From Streptomyces sp. NBC_00250 (GTDB lineage Bacteria; Actinomycetota; Actinomycetes; Streptomycetales; Streptomycetaceae), in the NCBI RefSeq assembly GCF_036192275.1, contig NZ_CP108088.1, forward strand, positions 248,001 through 312,000: a DNA stretch of 64,000 nt, written 5' to 3'. The position numbers were made by a program, and so were the translations under genes. Of the stretch, positions 33,413 to 42,887 are shown piece after piece (position 1 is the first letter of the stretch; the number at the start of each line of letters is the position of its first letter). A model generated the notes under the pieces. That model had not been told where the DNA came from. It worked only from the letters and a program-made list of their open reading frames with translations, and ran no database searches.

Positions 33413-34828
33413 TCACTGCTGTGCGAGGACCTGGTTGACCTGTGCCTCGGCGGTGGCGAGGAGCTTGTCGATGTCGGCGTCCTTGTTGGTGAGGAGGCCG
33501 GACATCACGTTGTCGATGACCTTGTAGACTTCCTGCGCCTTCGGCGGCTCGGCCTTGCCGGCGACGGGGTTGTCCATGAAGGACTTGAAGTTCTGAACCG
33601 GCATGGTGGCGTGGGTGACGCGTGCGGCGTCGTCCTCGGCCTTGGAGTCGTTCAGCCAGAAGTTGGGCTGCGGGACGCCGACGGGGAGCGAGTCCTGCTT
33701 GGTGCGGGCCCAGTCGAACTGGCCCTTGCCGACGGTGAGGTTCTTGAAGTTGAGCCAGGCAACGGCGGCCTTGATCTTGTCGCCCGAGATCCCCTTCTTG
33801 ATCATGTAGTTGTTGCCGCCGGCCAGGGTGTTCTTCTCGCCGGGGATCGGTCCCATCCCGAAGTTCTCGTACTTCGCGCCGAGTTGCTGGACCATGTACG
33901 CGATGTCGTCGGGGGCGGCGAGGAACATGCCGAGCTTGTCGGTGGCTATCTGCTTCTGCAGGTCGCCCCACTTGAGCAGCTGGGTCTTGCCCATGCTGTC
34001 GTCCTCCCAGCGCATGGCGTGGAGGTTCTTCGCGACCTGCTTGCCGAGCTCGTTGTTGAAGGCGGCCTTCTTGCCGCTCGCGTCGACGACTTCGCCGCCG
34101 ACGCTGTACATCTGCGCGGTGAAGTGCCAGCCGCCGGTGTTGCCCGCGCTGTACTCGCCGAAGCCGGCGATGCCGTTGCCGAGCCCGGCGATCTTCTTGG
34201 CGGCGGTGCGGACCTCGGCCCAGGTGCGCGGCGGGGCGTCGGGGTCCAGGCCGGCGTCCGTGAACAGCTTGCGGTTGACGAGCAGGCCCATCGTGTAGTT
34301 GCTGGTGGGCAGGCCGTACAGCTTGCCGTCCTGCTTGAGGGAGTCGAGGACGTTCGGGTCGATGTCCTTGAGGAGCGGCACGCTCTTGTCGTTGACGTAC
34401 GCGGTGATGTCCGCGGCGCCGTCGTTGTCGAGGACCTGGGGCAGGTCGGTGAAGTAGGTGTAGAACACGTCCGGCTGGGACTTGGCCTTGAGCATCGCGG
34501 TGAACCGCGGCGGCTCCAGGCACTGGCCGGGGGTGGAGCGGCCCTCGATGGTGACGTTCGGATAGGTCTTGTTGAACTCTGCGACGTCCTCCTTCCACTC
34601 CTTGAGCTCGGCCGCCTTCGCCGCGGGGGGCATGCAGTCGATGGTGAGCGTCACCTTGGTCTTCGGGTCCAGCGGGGCGGTGGGGTCGGAGGACCCACCG
34701 CCCTCGGAACCGCCGCTGCCGTTGTTGCTGCTGCTCGTGCCGCAGGCGGCGAGCGCGGTCAGCGTGAGCGCGGAGACGAGGGTGACCGCGCTGGCGCGGC
34801 GCGTACGGCGGAACCGGGCTCTTCTCAT
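33413..34828 (-). CDS. Carbohydrate ABC transporter solute-binding lipoprotein (MalE type)
   Basis: This 471-residue lipoprotein has a twin-arginine-like start (MRRARFRRTRRASAVTLVSALTLTALAAC) with the lipobox cysteine at residue 29, then a Gly/Ser linker. The mature protein follows the CUT1 binding-protein pattern: KVTLTIDCMPPAAKAAELKEWKEDVAEFNKTYPNVTIEG, VFYTYFTDLPQVLD, YGLPTSNYTMGLLVNRKLFTDAGLDPDAPPRTWAEV. It captures the sugar outside the membrane for the two permeases downstream. ATG at 34828 follows GAAGGGG. It heads the operon, so regulatory sites lie directly upstream. Confidence 0.9.
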   Translation of the reverse strand: MRRARFRRTRRASAVTLVSALTLTALAACGTSSSNNGSGGSEGGGSSDPTAPLDPKTKVTLTIDCMPPAAKAAELKEWKEDVAEFNKTYPNVTIEGRSTPGQCLEPPRFTAMLKAKSQPDVFYTYFTDLPQVLDNDGAADITAYVNDKSVPLLKDIDPNVLDSLKQDGKLYGLPTSNYTMGLLVNRKLFTDAGLDPDAPPRTWAEVRTAAKKIAGLGNGIAGFGEYSAGNTGGWHFTAQMYSVGGEVVDASGKKAAFNNELGKQVAKNLHAMRWEDDSMGKTQLLKWGDLQKQIATDKLGMFLAAPDDIAYMVQQLGAKYENFGMGPIPGEKNTLAGGNNYMIKKGISGDKIKAAVAWLNFKNLTVGKGQFDWARTKQDSLPVGVPQPNFWLNDSKAEDDAARVTHATMPVQNFKSFMDNPVAGKAEPPKAQEVYKVIDNVMSGLLTNKDADIDKLLATAEAQVNQVLAQQ

Positions 34829-34914
34829 GGGTGGTCCCCTTCGGGCCTGAACGTGGAGGTCGCCCCACCGCCTGTGCGTTGTGGGGCGCCGCACACTCAA
34901 CCACCCTCAACAAG

Positions 34915-34931
34915 TGAACGCAAGATATCGC
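34915..34931 (-). promoter_or_regulatory. Putative LacI-family operator overlapping the binding-protein promoter
   Basis: On the minus strand GCGATATCTTGCGTTCA is almost identical to GCGATACTCTTGCGTTCA at 43898-43915, before the LacI-type gene. Both hold a -10-like GATATC/GATACT followed by TTGCGTTCA. This suggests one regulator binds both promoters. Confidence 0.6.
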
Positions 34932-35062
34932 GCTGATTTCGTAATTGCCTGACAGTCGCCAGGAGATGAGCGGGGCCAGTAGCTCAGGAAACCGACAGTT
35001 CAGGGGTCTGTCGTAGCCTTCGAGAGGCTCGGCGGTTTCACGAGGTGGGCAGAACGCACGCA

Positions 35063-35101
35063 AGACCGATGCAAGTGACTGCAAGCCACCTGCATCGGTC
35101 T
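35063..35101 (-). terminator. Terminator of the GH87-like genes
   Basis: An 11-bp perfect stem, AGACCGATGCA (35063-35073) with TGCATCGGTCT (35091-35101), with a 17-nt loop, lies 78 nt past the stop at 35179. The loop and flanks contain extra GCAAG motifs like those near the LacI operators. Confidence 0.65.
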
Positions 35102-35116
35102 CGCGGGGTAGGAGGG

Positions 35117-35200
35117 CCGGGGTTACGGGTTGACGTTGACTGAGCCGGGGTTACGGGTTGACGTTGACTGGACCGGGGCTACGGGTTGACGTTGATCTTG
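35117..35200. repeat. Three 28-bp tandem copies of the 3' end of the first GH87-like gene
   Basis: Copies start at 35117, 35145 and 35173 with a strict 28-bp period and begin CCGGGG[TC]TACGGGTTGACGTTGA. The last copy is the actual gene end, coding INVNP and the stop; the other two lie beyond it. Since 28 is not a multiple of 3, each copy carries its own stop in a different frame. Confidence 0.75.
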
Positions 35201-38200
35201 AAGGTGGACGTGGTGTTACGGATGTCCACGGCGTTGCCGCTCAGCCGGAGTCCGTTGAAGGTCACCTCACCGACGGCGGGCCCCTGCCCCGACTCGGGCA
35301 TCTCGTTGGCCCAGAGGCCGAATCCGGACTTGGCGTCGAAGGCGTCGCCGCTCTTGCGCGCCCCCGTGATCGAGACGTCCGTGAACACGGTGTCCTTGAT
35401 GGGGAACTGCGGCTGACCGCCCACGTAGTTCGTCTGGAACATCACCCCGCTGTACGTGGGGTCGACGATGTCCACATGGTTCACCCTGATGCCCTGGAAG
35501 ACCTTCGACGCGGAGAACACCCAGATGCCGGGGAAGGTCTGGGAGCCCCAGAAGTGGCCGCCCGCCCGGACGACGGAGATGTTCTCGAAGGTCGTGGGTT
35601 CGGTCCCGAAGCCGTTCATCGGGTAGCCGAAGTCCAGGGACGAGATGGTGATGCCCGCGTAGACGAGCGTGTCGGCGATGTGGATGTTGCGGAAGGTGTT
35701 GTTGAAGCCGCCGTAGACGGCCACGCCCGCCGCTCGCCAGGTCAGGGTGGTGGTGAGGTTCTCGTAGACGTTGTTCTTCATGTCGGCGCCGCCGGCGTCG
35801 ATCGCGGAGAACAGGGCGAAGCTGTCGTCACCGGTCGCCCGGGCGTCGTTGTTGACGACGTGGTTGTCCGTCGAGCCGTTGGTCATGTTGATTCCGTCGG
35901 CGAACATGTTGCGGATCCGGGAGTTCTTGATCGTCATCCGGTCGGTGTTGGCACCCCAGTAGAGGCACACCATGTGCTCGTTCCAGATGTCGTCGATGAC
36001 GATGTCCGAGACGTTCGCGAAGTCGAACACCTTGCCCGGTCCGTCGATGCGCGAGGTGTAGTTGCCGAAGTAGGCGAAGCCCTTGAACAGCGAGCCCTTG
36101 GCCGCCGCCTCGGCGCGGAAGCCGATGTCGGTGTTGTCCTGGGTCGACGGCGCGTGGAACCTCGTGAACCACGGTCCGGCGCCGACCACCTTGACCGGCT
36201 TCCCGTACACCTGGAACTTGCTCGCCGTCTGGTAGTCGCCCGGCGGCAGATAGACACCCACGAGCGTGCCGGTGGTGTCCATCCGGACCTTGTCCAGGGC
36301 GTTCTGCACGTCCTGGTGCCCGAATCCGGCAGGCACGGTGTAGGTGGCCGGGTCCGGGTTCCCGACCAGGGCGACCTGCTCCAGGTTCACGAAGTCGATC
36401 GCGTACGTGGAGGTGTTCGCGGCGTCCTTCTGGAGCCGGATCCTGCTGCCCGCCGGGACGGTCTCGCCGAGGAGGAGGTGCGCCTCGTCGTAGATGTGGC
36501 GCGGCGCGCCCGAGCCCGGGGAGTTGCCGGGTCCGGCCTCGGCGCCGTACAGCCAGGCGTACTTCGACGTCAGCGGGAGCGACTTCTTGAACACCCCGTC
36601 GACGTACACGTTGATGGTGGAGTCGATGCCGCCGCCGCCCGCGGAGTCCGGGATCGAGAAGCGGGTCACCAGGGTGTTGGTCGAGCGCCGGGTGGTGAAC
36701 TCGACGTACTCCCCCGTCGCGTCCAGGCTGACGGCCTTGCGGCCGGAGGCCTCGCCCGCGATGTCGCCGATGGTGCGGTTGGGCCCGGCGACGGTGGCTC
36801 CGCCGCCGACGGTGCCGTCCTCGGCCTCGTACATGTCGTACGGCATGTTCGCGCCGCGGCCGACGAAGAGGGGCTGGGTGGAGGTGTTGTTGGCGCGCTT
36901 GACCGGGAGTTCGTCGGCGTCGTCGGCAACGACCGTCTTCACGGTGTAGGAGCCGTTGACGGCCATCCAGGGGCCGAGGTTCACCTCGGCGCTCGCACCG
37001 GCCGCGAGGGCTCCGTTGTGGGCTCCCGTCAGGGTCTTGACGGTGGCGCCCGTCGAGTCCGTCAGGGTGAGGGTGACGCCGTGGCCGCCCGCGGCGCTCG
37101 CCGCGGTGCCCTGGTTCTTCAGGGCCACCTTGAAGGTGACCGTGTCCCCGGCGGACAGGCTGGACGGCGAGGTCGTCACCGAGGCGGCGACCAGGTCGGA
37201 GCTGGACACCGGTGTGACCACCAGGGCGGTGGGGCGGGTGTAGGTGTTGTTGGACTCGTTCTGCTCGATGACGGCGTTCGCCTCGTCGGCGACGGCGCTG
37301 AGCTGGTAGCTGCCCGCGTCGCGGGCGCCGATGGAGGCGCTGACCGTGGTCTGGGCGCCGGCGGCCAGGGCGCCGACCTGCGCGGTGGCGACCTTGGTGC
37401 CGCCGAGGCGCAGCGCGACGGCGCTGGCCGGTGCGGCGGCCGGGCCGCTGTTGCGGACGGTGGCGCTGACGGTGATCGGGTCCGACTCGACGGGCGAGGC
37501 GGGTGTGGTGGTGAGGCCGGTGACTTCGAGGTCGGGGTTGGGGGCGGGAACGCCGACGACCTGGAACTCGGCGAGCTGGCCCGCCGCGGAGCCGGTGTTG
37601 GCGGTGAACTTCAGCTGGACGTCGGCGACGCGGACGGAGACGGGAATGGTGACGGTGTTGCCGCTCGCCGGGTCGAAGGTGTAGCTCTTCGCGGCCGTGA
37701 TGCCGCTGAAGCCGGTGGCGCTCTGCTCCCGGCCGAGGACCTCGACGGTCTGGCTGCGGGTCGACCACGCCGTGCCCGGGTTGAGCTTGAGGACGAGGCT
37801 GTCGACGTCGGCGTTGGAGCCCAGCTTGACGGTCAGGGTGTTCGGGTAGCTGCCGCCGGCACCTTCCCAGTAGGTGCTGGTGTTGTTGTCGTTGGCGTTG
37901 GCCGCGACGAAGGTGTGGACGACGGAGGAGGCGTTGATCTCCTTGCCGACGGCGAGGTTGGAGCCGCCACCGCCGCTGCCGGTGCGGGTGACGGCGTTGC
38001 TGTCGGTCGACTGGTTGCCCGCCGCGTCCTTCGCGCGGACCCGGTAGGTGACCGTCTGGTTCGCCGGTCGGGTGTCGGTGAAGGTGGTGACGTTCCCGGC
38101 GAGGCTGGTCAGCAGGGTGCCGTTGGCGTAGAGGTCGTAGCCGGTGACGCCGGTGTCGTCGGAGGAGGCGTTCCAGGTGAGGCGGATCTGATCGGTGGCC

Positions 38201-39186
38201 GGCTGGGTGAAGGCGAGGTTCGCCGGGGCGGTCGGGGCCTGGGTGTCGCCCGTCTGCGGTCCGTAGATCTCCAGCTCGGAGAGCTGGGCGGCGGGCTGCA
38301 CGCTGTTCGCCGTGACGAGGACCCGGACGTACCGGGTGGTGGTCGCGTCGAAGGTGACGGTCGCGGCCCGTCCTCCGGCGGCGTCGAAGGTGTACACCTG
38401 GGAGGCGGTCAGATCGGTGAAGGCGGTGCCGTTCGCACTGCCCTGGATCTTGAGGGTCTGGCTGCGCGCACCCCAGCCGTCGGGCAGGCGGAGCACGACC
38501 CGGTCGACGCGGACGGACGCCCCGAGGTCGGCCTGGATCCACTGCGGGAGGGCGTTGTTGGCGCTCTCCCAGTAGGTGGCCCGGTTGCCGTCGTTGGCGT
38601 TGCCCGCCGCGTACACCTCGGTGTGGCTGCTCGCGGTCAGGGTGCGGCCGCTCGCCAGGTCGGCCGAGGACCCGTCGGCCGCGTGGACCTCCAGTTCGGA
38701 GAGCTGCGCGGCCTGCCAGCCGGTGTTGGCGGTGATGTCGACCCGTACGAACCGGGCCTGGGTGGCCGGGAAGGAGACCGTCACGGTGTTGGCCGCGCCC
38801 GGGGCGAAGGTGTAGGAGGCGGAGCTCTTGAGGGTCGCGAAGCTCGTGCCGTCGGCGCTGCCCTGGACGGACAGCGTCTGGTTGCGGCTCTCCCAGCCGG
38901 CGGGCAGCTTCAGGACCACCTCGTCCACGCGGGTGGTGGCGCCGAGGTCGACCTGCACCCACTGGGGCAGGGTGCTGCCGGCACTCTGCCAGTACGTTCC
39001 CTGGTTGCCGTCGGTGATGTTCGCGGCGCCGTACTCGGCGTGGGATCCGGACGCCGCGGTGGCGTCGCCCAGGGCGATGTTGGGGCCGCCCGCCGCCTGG
39101 GCGGACACGAGCGGTCCTCCCAGGGCCAGGAGGCTGGTGGCGATCACGGCGCTCAGACCCCGTGATCTCCAGTGGCGGAAACTCAT
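35179..39186 (-). CDS. Giant secreted multi-domain beta-helix glycanase, GH87-like (alpha-1,3-glucanase/mycodextranase type)
   Basis: This is a 1335-residue secreted protein. The signal peptide is MSFRHWRSRGLSAVIATSLLALGGPLVSAQA. The domains in order are discoidin (~35-170), discoidin (~172-310), FN3 (~315-400), a third discoidin-like sandwich (~412-550), two CARDB modules (~555-785), a CBM35-like domain starting YEAEDGTVGG (~790-940), and a right-handed beta-helix (~945-1335). The helix has the acidic pairs FADGINMTNG (~1093) and ATGDDSFALF (~1116), the spacing seen in GH87 enzymes. It probably depolymerises alpha-1,3-glucan or nigeran. GH87 was not confirmed by alignment; a pectate-lyase-like family is the main alternative. 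ATG at 39186 is preceded by AGCGAGGAC; an upstream ATG would add 7 residues. It lies 31 nt after the second paralogue, in one operon. Confidence 0.75.
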   Translation of the reverse strand: MSFRHWRSRGLSAVIATSLLALGGPLVSAQAAGGPNIALGDATAASGSHAEYGAANITDGNQGTYWQSAGSTLPQWVQVDLGATTRVDEVVLKLPAGWESRNQTLSVQGSADGTSFATLKSSASYTFAPGAANTVTVSFPATQARFVRVDITANTGWQAAQLSELEVHAADGSSADLASGRTLTASSHTEVYAAGNANDGNRATYWESANNALPQWIQADLGASVRVDRVVLRLPDGWGARSQTLKIQGSANGTAFTDLTASQVYTFDAAGGRAATVTFDATTTRYVRVLVTANSVQPAAQLSELEIYGPQTGDTQAPTAPANLAFTQPATDQIRLTWNASSDDTGVTGYDLYANGTLLTSLAGNVTTFTDTRPANQTVTYRVRAKDAAGNQSTDSNAVTRTGSGGGGSNLAVGKEINASSVVHTFVAANANDNNTSTYWEGAGGSYPNTLTVKLGSNADVDSLVLKLNPGTAWSTRSQTVEVLGREQSATGFSGITAAKSYTFDPASGNTVTIPVSVRVADVQLKFTANTGSAAGQLAEFQVVGVPAPNPDLEVTGLTTTPASPVESDPITVSATVRNSGPAAAPASAVALRLGGTKVATAQVGALAAGAQTTVSASIGARDAGSYQLSAVADEANAVIEQNESNNTYTRPTALVVTPVSSSDLVAASVTTSPSSLSAGDTVTFKVALKNQGTAASAAGGHGVTLTLTDSTGATVKTLTGAHNGALAAGASAEVNLGPWMAVNGSYTVKTVVADDADELPVKRANNTSTQPLFVGRGANMPYDMYEAEDGTVGGGATVAGPNRTIGDIAGEASGRKAVSLDATGEYVEFTTRRSTNTLVTRFSIPDSAGGGGIDSTINVYVDGVFKKSLPLTSKYAWLYGAEAGPGNSPGSGAPRHIYDEAHLLLGETVPAGSRIRLQKDAANTSTYAIDFVNLEQVALVGNPDPATYTVPAGFGHQDVQNALDKVRMDTTGTLVGVYLPPGDYQTASKFQVYGKPVKVVGAGPWFTRFHAPSTQDNTDIGFRAEAAAKGSLFKGFAYFGNYTSRIDGPGKVFDFANVSDIVIDDIWNEHMVCLYWGANTDRMTIKNSRIRNMFADGINMTNGSTDNHVVNNDARATGDDSFALFSAIDAGGADMKNNVYENLTTTLTWRAAGVAVYGGFNNTFRNIHIADTLVYAGITISSLDFGYPMNGFGTEPTTFENISVVRAGGHFWGSQTFPGIWVFSASKVFQGIRVNHVDIVDPTYSGVMFQTNYVGGQPQFPIKDTVFTDVSITGARKSGDAFDAKSGFGLWANEMPESGQGPAVGEVTFNGLRLSGNAVDIRNTTSTFKINVNP

Positions 39187-39217
39187 CCGTCCTCGCTCTC
39201 GATTCATGGGCACGGGG

Positions 39218-42200
39218 TCAGCCGGTCCGGTTGACGACGAACTGGGAACCGGGCTCGACGAGGACGTCGCCCTCGGCCGAGTTGGTGATGGTGACGCCGG
39301 TCAGCGTCGCGCTGCCGCGGGCGCCGCTCATCGCGAGGATCCCGGAGCCGTTGACCGACTTGTCGATGCGGACGTTGGTGATCTTCACGTCCGGCATCTC
39401 GCCGCCACCCGTCTTGAACTGGATGCCGTCGTACGTCGAGTCGAGGATCTCGGTGTCCCGGATGGTGACGCCGGGGATGGGCTGGCCCTGGGCGAAGAGG
39501 GTGATGGCGCCGAACTCCTGGTCCTCGTTCCAGAACGCGCCGCCGGTGCGGTGCAGGGCGTTGTTGGAGATGAGGGTCTGGCCGGAGAAGGGCAGCGGGT
39601 CGTGGTCGGTCGCGAGCATGATCCCGGGGTAGTTCATGGTGTCCGAGATGATGTTGTTCTCGATGGTGTTGCCGTAACCGCCGTAGACCGCGATGCCGTT
39701 GGCGCGCCAGGGCAGCTGGATGGTGTTGTTGCGGAAGTGGTTGTCGTGGCCGACGTCGACCGAGGTGTCCTTGACGTACTTGCTGGCCCAGACGGCCAGG
39801 GCGTCGTCGCCGGTGTTGCGGAAGGACGAGTTGAAGACGGTGGAGTTGCGGGTGCCGTTGGCGAAGTTGATGCCGTCGGCGTAGGTGTTGCGGATCCGCA
39901 TGCCGGTGAACTCGAGACCGTCTCCGGGGCCCCACAGTTCGGGGATGTTGGAGTAGTCGCGGCCCGCCCAGACGCCGACGTTGGCGTGCTCGATCCAGAC
40001 GTTGCTGATCTTGGTGTCCTTGCCGAAGCGTCCGTTGAGGCCGACGCCGCCCTCTGCGTTGCCGTCACCGCCGCGGATCGCTCCGGAGCCGAAGATGGCG
40101 ATGTCGGAGATCTGGGTGTTGTGGTCGATGTCGAAGCCGAAGTTGCCCTCGTGCGGGTGATTGATGCCGCCGGCCTCGTGCGGCGGGGTGAGGGTGTGGA
40201 GCTGGGAGTGCCACATGCCCGCGCCGCGGATGGTGACGTCGCGGATGCCGACCTGGTTGAACTGACCGCGGTTCAGCGGGTCGTCGGTGAGGATCTTCTG
40301 CTCCTGGCGCCACTGGCCGGCAGGGATCCAGACGCAGGGGATCTGGCCGTTCTGGTCGGCGGTCACCGCGCGCTGGAGGGCGTCGGTGTCGTCGATGCCG
40401 TCGTTGGGGACGGCGCCGTACTCGGTGATGGAGACGCAGTTCGCCGGCTTGGCGGCCGGGGGTGCGACCTGCTCCAGGTCGATCAGGTCGATGACGTAGA
40501 AGGACGCCGAGTCCCCGGCGTCGCGCTGGAGGCGGAACTTCGTTCCCACCGGGTACGACTGGGCGAGCAGGGCGTGGGACTCGTCGAAGAGGCGGCGGGC
40601 GTCGCCGCCGGGGCGGTTGGTGAGTCCTTCGGGGTCGTCGGTGCTGCCGTAGAGCCAGCTGTGCTTGGACGACAGGGTCAGCTTGCGGACGAAGACGTCG
40701 TTGGCGTAGAGGCTGATCGTGGCGTCGGCGCCGCCGCCCGCGGCCGCGTCGGGCACGGAGTTGCGGACGACGATGGAGTTGGCCGGGTCGGTGGAGGTGA
40801 ACTCGACGAACTCACCCGTGGAGCTGAGCCGGACCGACTTGCGGCCGGAGGACTCGGTGGCGAAGTTGGTGTGCCCGAAGGTCCGCTTCTGGTCGGCGGT
40901 GAGCAGGGTGCCCTGGTAGCGGGCGTCCTCCGCCTCGTACTCGGTGTACGGCACGGCCGCGCCCCGGCCGACGACGAGGGAGCGTGAGAAGACGTTGTTG
41001 CTCTCGTCGGTCTCGGTGAGGGTGGCGGTGGCGTCGGCGGTCGCGGTGAGCGTGGCACCGCCGGTGGTGGCGGTCCAGCTGCCGGAGATCGGCACGTTGA
41101 CCGTCTGGCCTGCGGCGATGGCGCCGGTGGAGCCGTTGAGGGTGCTGGCTCCGGCGGTCAGCCGGGTGATCGTGCCGGCGGGTGCGGTGGTGGTGCCGCG
41201 GTTCTGGACCGCGACGGTGAAGGTGACGGCGGAGCCGACAGCGGGGCTGGTCGGGTTGGTGGTGATGCCGGTGACCCGCAGGTCGGGGCCGGGGCTCTGG
41301 CCGACGACGAGCTTCGTCGAGGCCGTCCGGCTGTTGTTGCCGTTGTCCGGCTCGGGGACGGTGTCGGTCGGGTCGACCACGGCCGAGACGGTGTACGAGC
41401 CCATGGGCCGCTTGCCGATGGTGACCGGTACGGTCGCCGAGGCACCGGCGGCGAGCGCGCCGACCTGGGCGGACCCGGCCACGGCGCCCTCGACGCCGAC
41501 CTCGACGGTGGTGGCGGCGGCCGCGGCGGTGCCGGCGTTGCGCACGGTGGCGTCGACGGTCACGGCGTCCGTCTCGGAGGGGGCGGACGGAGTCCAGGTC
41601 AGGTCGGTGACGGTGAGGTCGGGGCTCGGTGCCGCCGTGCCGACGACCTGGAACTCCGCGACCTGCGCGCCGGGGGCGCCGGTGTTGGAGAAGAAGGTCA
41701 GCCGCAGGTCGGCGTAGCTGCCGGTCACGGGGATGGTGACGGTGTTCTGTCCGGTGGAGGGGCTGAACGCGTAGTCGGCCCGCGCCTTGAGCGAGGTGAA
41801 GCCGGAGGCGGCCTGCTCACGCCCGAGGACCTGGATCGCCTGTGTCCGGGGGCCCCAGGCCTGGTCGGGGTTGAGCTTGACGACGACGCCCGTGACGTTC
41901 GCGTCGGCGCCGAGCTTCACGGTGAGGCTGGACGGGAAGCCCGCGGACTCCCAGTAGGAGGCGGTGGCGTCGTCGTTGGCGTTGGCCGCGACGTACGTCT
42001 GGGTCGTCGAGGTCGCCTCGATGGGCTTGTTGCGTGCCAGGTTGGTGCCGGCGGGCGGCGGGTCGACCGGTCCCTGGTCGCCCTGGCCGTAGACCTCGAC
42101 CTCGGAGAGCTGGGCCGCGTTCCAGCCGGTGTTGGCGGTCACCCGGACGCGGAGGTACCGGGTCGTGGCGGAGGTGACACCGATGGTGACGGTGTTCGCC

Positions 42201-42592
42201 GCGGAGGGGTCGAACGCCCGTGACTGCGGTGCGGCGAGGGTGGTGAAGGTGCCGCCGTCGGTGCTGCCGAGCACGGCGACGGTCTGGGAGCGGGCCTCCC
42301 AGGTGGTGGGAAGCTTCAGTACGACGCTGTCGACGCGGGTTCCGGCGCCGAGGTCGACCTGGACCCACTGCGGGAACGACCCGGCCGGGCCCTCCCAGTA
42401 GGACTGCTGGCTTCCGTCGGTGACGTTGCCGGCCGGGTACGCGCCGTGGGCGCCGCTCGCCGTCGCCGTTCTGCCGAGGGCCAGGTCGGGTGCGGCCGCC
42501 GCGTACGCGGTGACGGGCAGGAGTCCGACGGCGATCAGTCCGGCTATCAGTACGCCGACCGTCAGCCGCCAGCTCAGGATTTTGCCTCTCAT
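39218..42592 (-). CDS. Second giant secreted beta-helix glycanase, GH87-like paralogue
   Basis: This is a 1124-residue secreted protein. Its signal peptide is MRGKILSWRLTVGVLIAGLIAVGLLPVTAYAA. Next come two discoidin domains (~35-175 and ~190-330), two CARDB modules (~335-560), a CBM-like domain starting YEAEDARYQG (~565-740), and a right-handed beta-helix (~720-1124). The last has NTYADGINFANGTRN (~904) and NTGDDALAVW (~929), matching the acidic cluster of the downstream paralogue. It lacks the FN3 and third discoidin domains. RBS GGAGAGG sits 6 nt before ATG at 42592. It is the first gene of the two-gene operon. The pair looks like a tandem duplication followed by domain loss or gain. Confidence 0.75.
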   Translation of the reverse strand: MRGKILSWRLTVGVLIAGLIAVGLLPVTAYAAAAPDLALGRTATASGAHGAYPAGNVTDGSQQSYWEGPAGSFPQWVQVDLGAGTRVDSVVLKLPTTWEARSQTVAVLGSTDGGTFTTLAAPQSRAFDPSAANTVTIGVTSATTRYLRVRVTANTGWNAAQLSEVEVYGQGDQGPVDPPPAGTNLARNKPIEATSTTQTYVAANANDDATASYWESAGFPSSLTVKLGADANVTGVVVKLNPDQAWGPRTQAIQVLGREQAASGFTSLKARADYAFSPSTGQNTVTIPVTGSYADLRLTFFSNTGAPGAQVAEFQVVGTAAPSPDLTVTDLTWTPSAPSETDAVTVDATVRNAGTAAAAATTVEVGVEGAVAGSAQVGALAAGASATVPVTIGKRPMGSYTVSAVVDPTDTVPEPDNGNNSRTASTKLVVGQSPGPDLRVTGITTNPTSPAVGSAVTFTVAVQNRGTTTAPAGTITRLTAGASTLNGSTGAIAAGQTVNVPISGSWTATTGGATLTATADATATLTETDESNNVFSRSLVVGRGAAVPYTEYEAEDARYQGTLLTADQKRTFGHTNFATESSGRKSVRLSSTGEFVEFTSTDPANSIVVRNSVPDAAAGGGADATISLYANDVFVRKLTLSSKHSWLYGSTDDPEGLTNRPGGDARRLFDESHALLAQSYPVGTKFRLQRDAGDSASFYVIDLIDLEQVAPPAAKPANCVSITEYGAVPNDGIDDTDALQRAVTADQNGQIPCVWIPAGQWRQEQKILTDDPLNRGQFNQVGIRDVTIRGAGMWHSQLHTLTPPHEAGGINHPHEGNFGFDIDHNTQISDIAIFGSGAIRGGDGNAEGGVGLNGRFGKDTKISNVWIEHANVGVWAGRDYSNIPELWGPGDGLEFTGMRIRNTYADGINFANGTRNSTVFNSSFRNTGDDALAVWASKYVKDTSVDVGHDNHFRNNTIQLPWRANGIAVYGGYGNTIENNIISDTMNYPGIMLATDHDPLPFSGQTLISNNALHRTGGAFWNEDQEFGAITLFAQGQPIPGVTIRDTEILDSTYDGIQFKTGGGEMPDVKITNVRIDKSVNGSGILAMSGARGSATLTGVTITNSAEGDVLVEPGSQFVVNRTG

Positions 42593-42819
42593 AGGGGCCT
42601 CTCCGTCTGCTGGGCCACGGCTCGGAGCCGACACAGGGCCTCTCGCTAGGAACCCAGCGGAACTCTGACAATGAATGACGGCTAGATACAGACTTATTGA
42701 GCATTTTCGTTAATCTTTTGCGCCGCCGGGGTGTCAGGTTTCTAGCAGGTCACCGCTTTGTCAACAGCCGTGGCAAAAACGGAAGTTGAGGGCTCACATC
42801 CGCGCAGGTCAACGACAAA
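42593..42819 (-). promoter_or_regulatory. Promoter region of the GH87-like operon
   Basis: This AT-richer stretch (for example AATGAATGACGGCTAGATACAGACTTATTGAGCATTTTCG around 42670-42710) lies upstream of the GH87-like start. It contains no copy of the TTGCGTTCA element, so the operon may answer to a different regulator. No gene is seen. Confidence 0.35.
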
Positions 42820-42867
42820 CGGCTCCGGCGCCGGGGAGGCGGTGAGGCCTCCCCGGCGCCGGAGCCG
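42820..42867 (-). terminator. Strong terminator after the LacI-family gene
   Basis: A perfect 21-bp stem, 42820-42840 with 42847-42867, has a 6-nt loop directly after the regulator stop. Confidence 0.85.
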
Positions 42868-42887
42868 GGGTACGGAGAGCGGAAGGA

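Noticed and set aside
35158..39165. Long plus-strand open frame of 1335 codons opposite the first GH87-like gene
   Set aside because: It is an antisense shadow: the product is low in complexity (repeated GV, RR, DV) and lacks any fold, while the minus strand encodes a signal peptide and clean domains.
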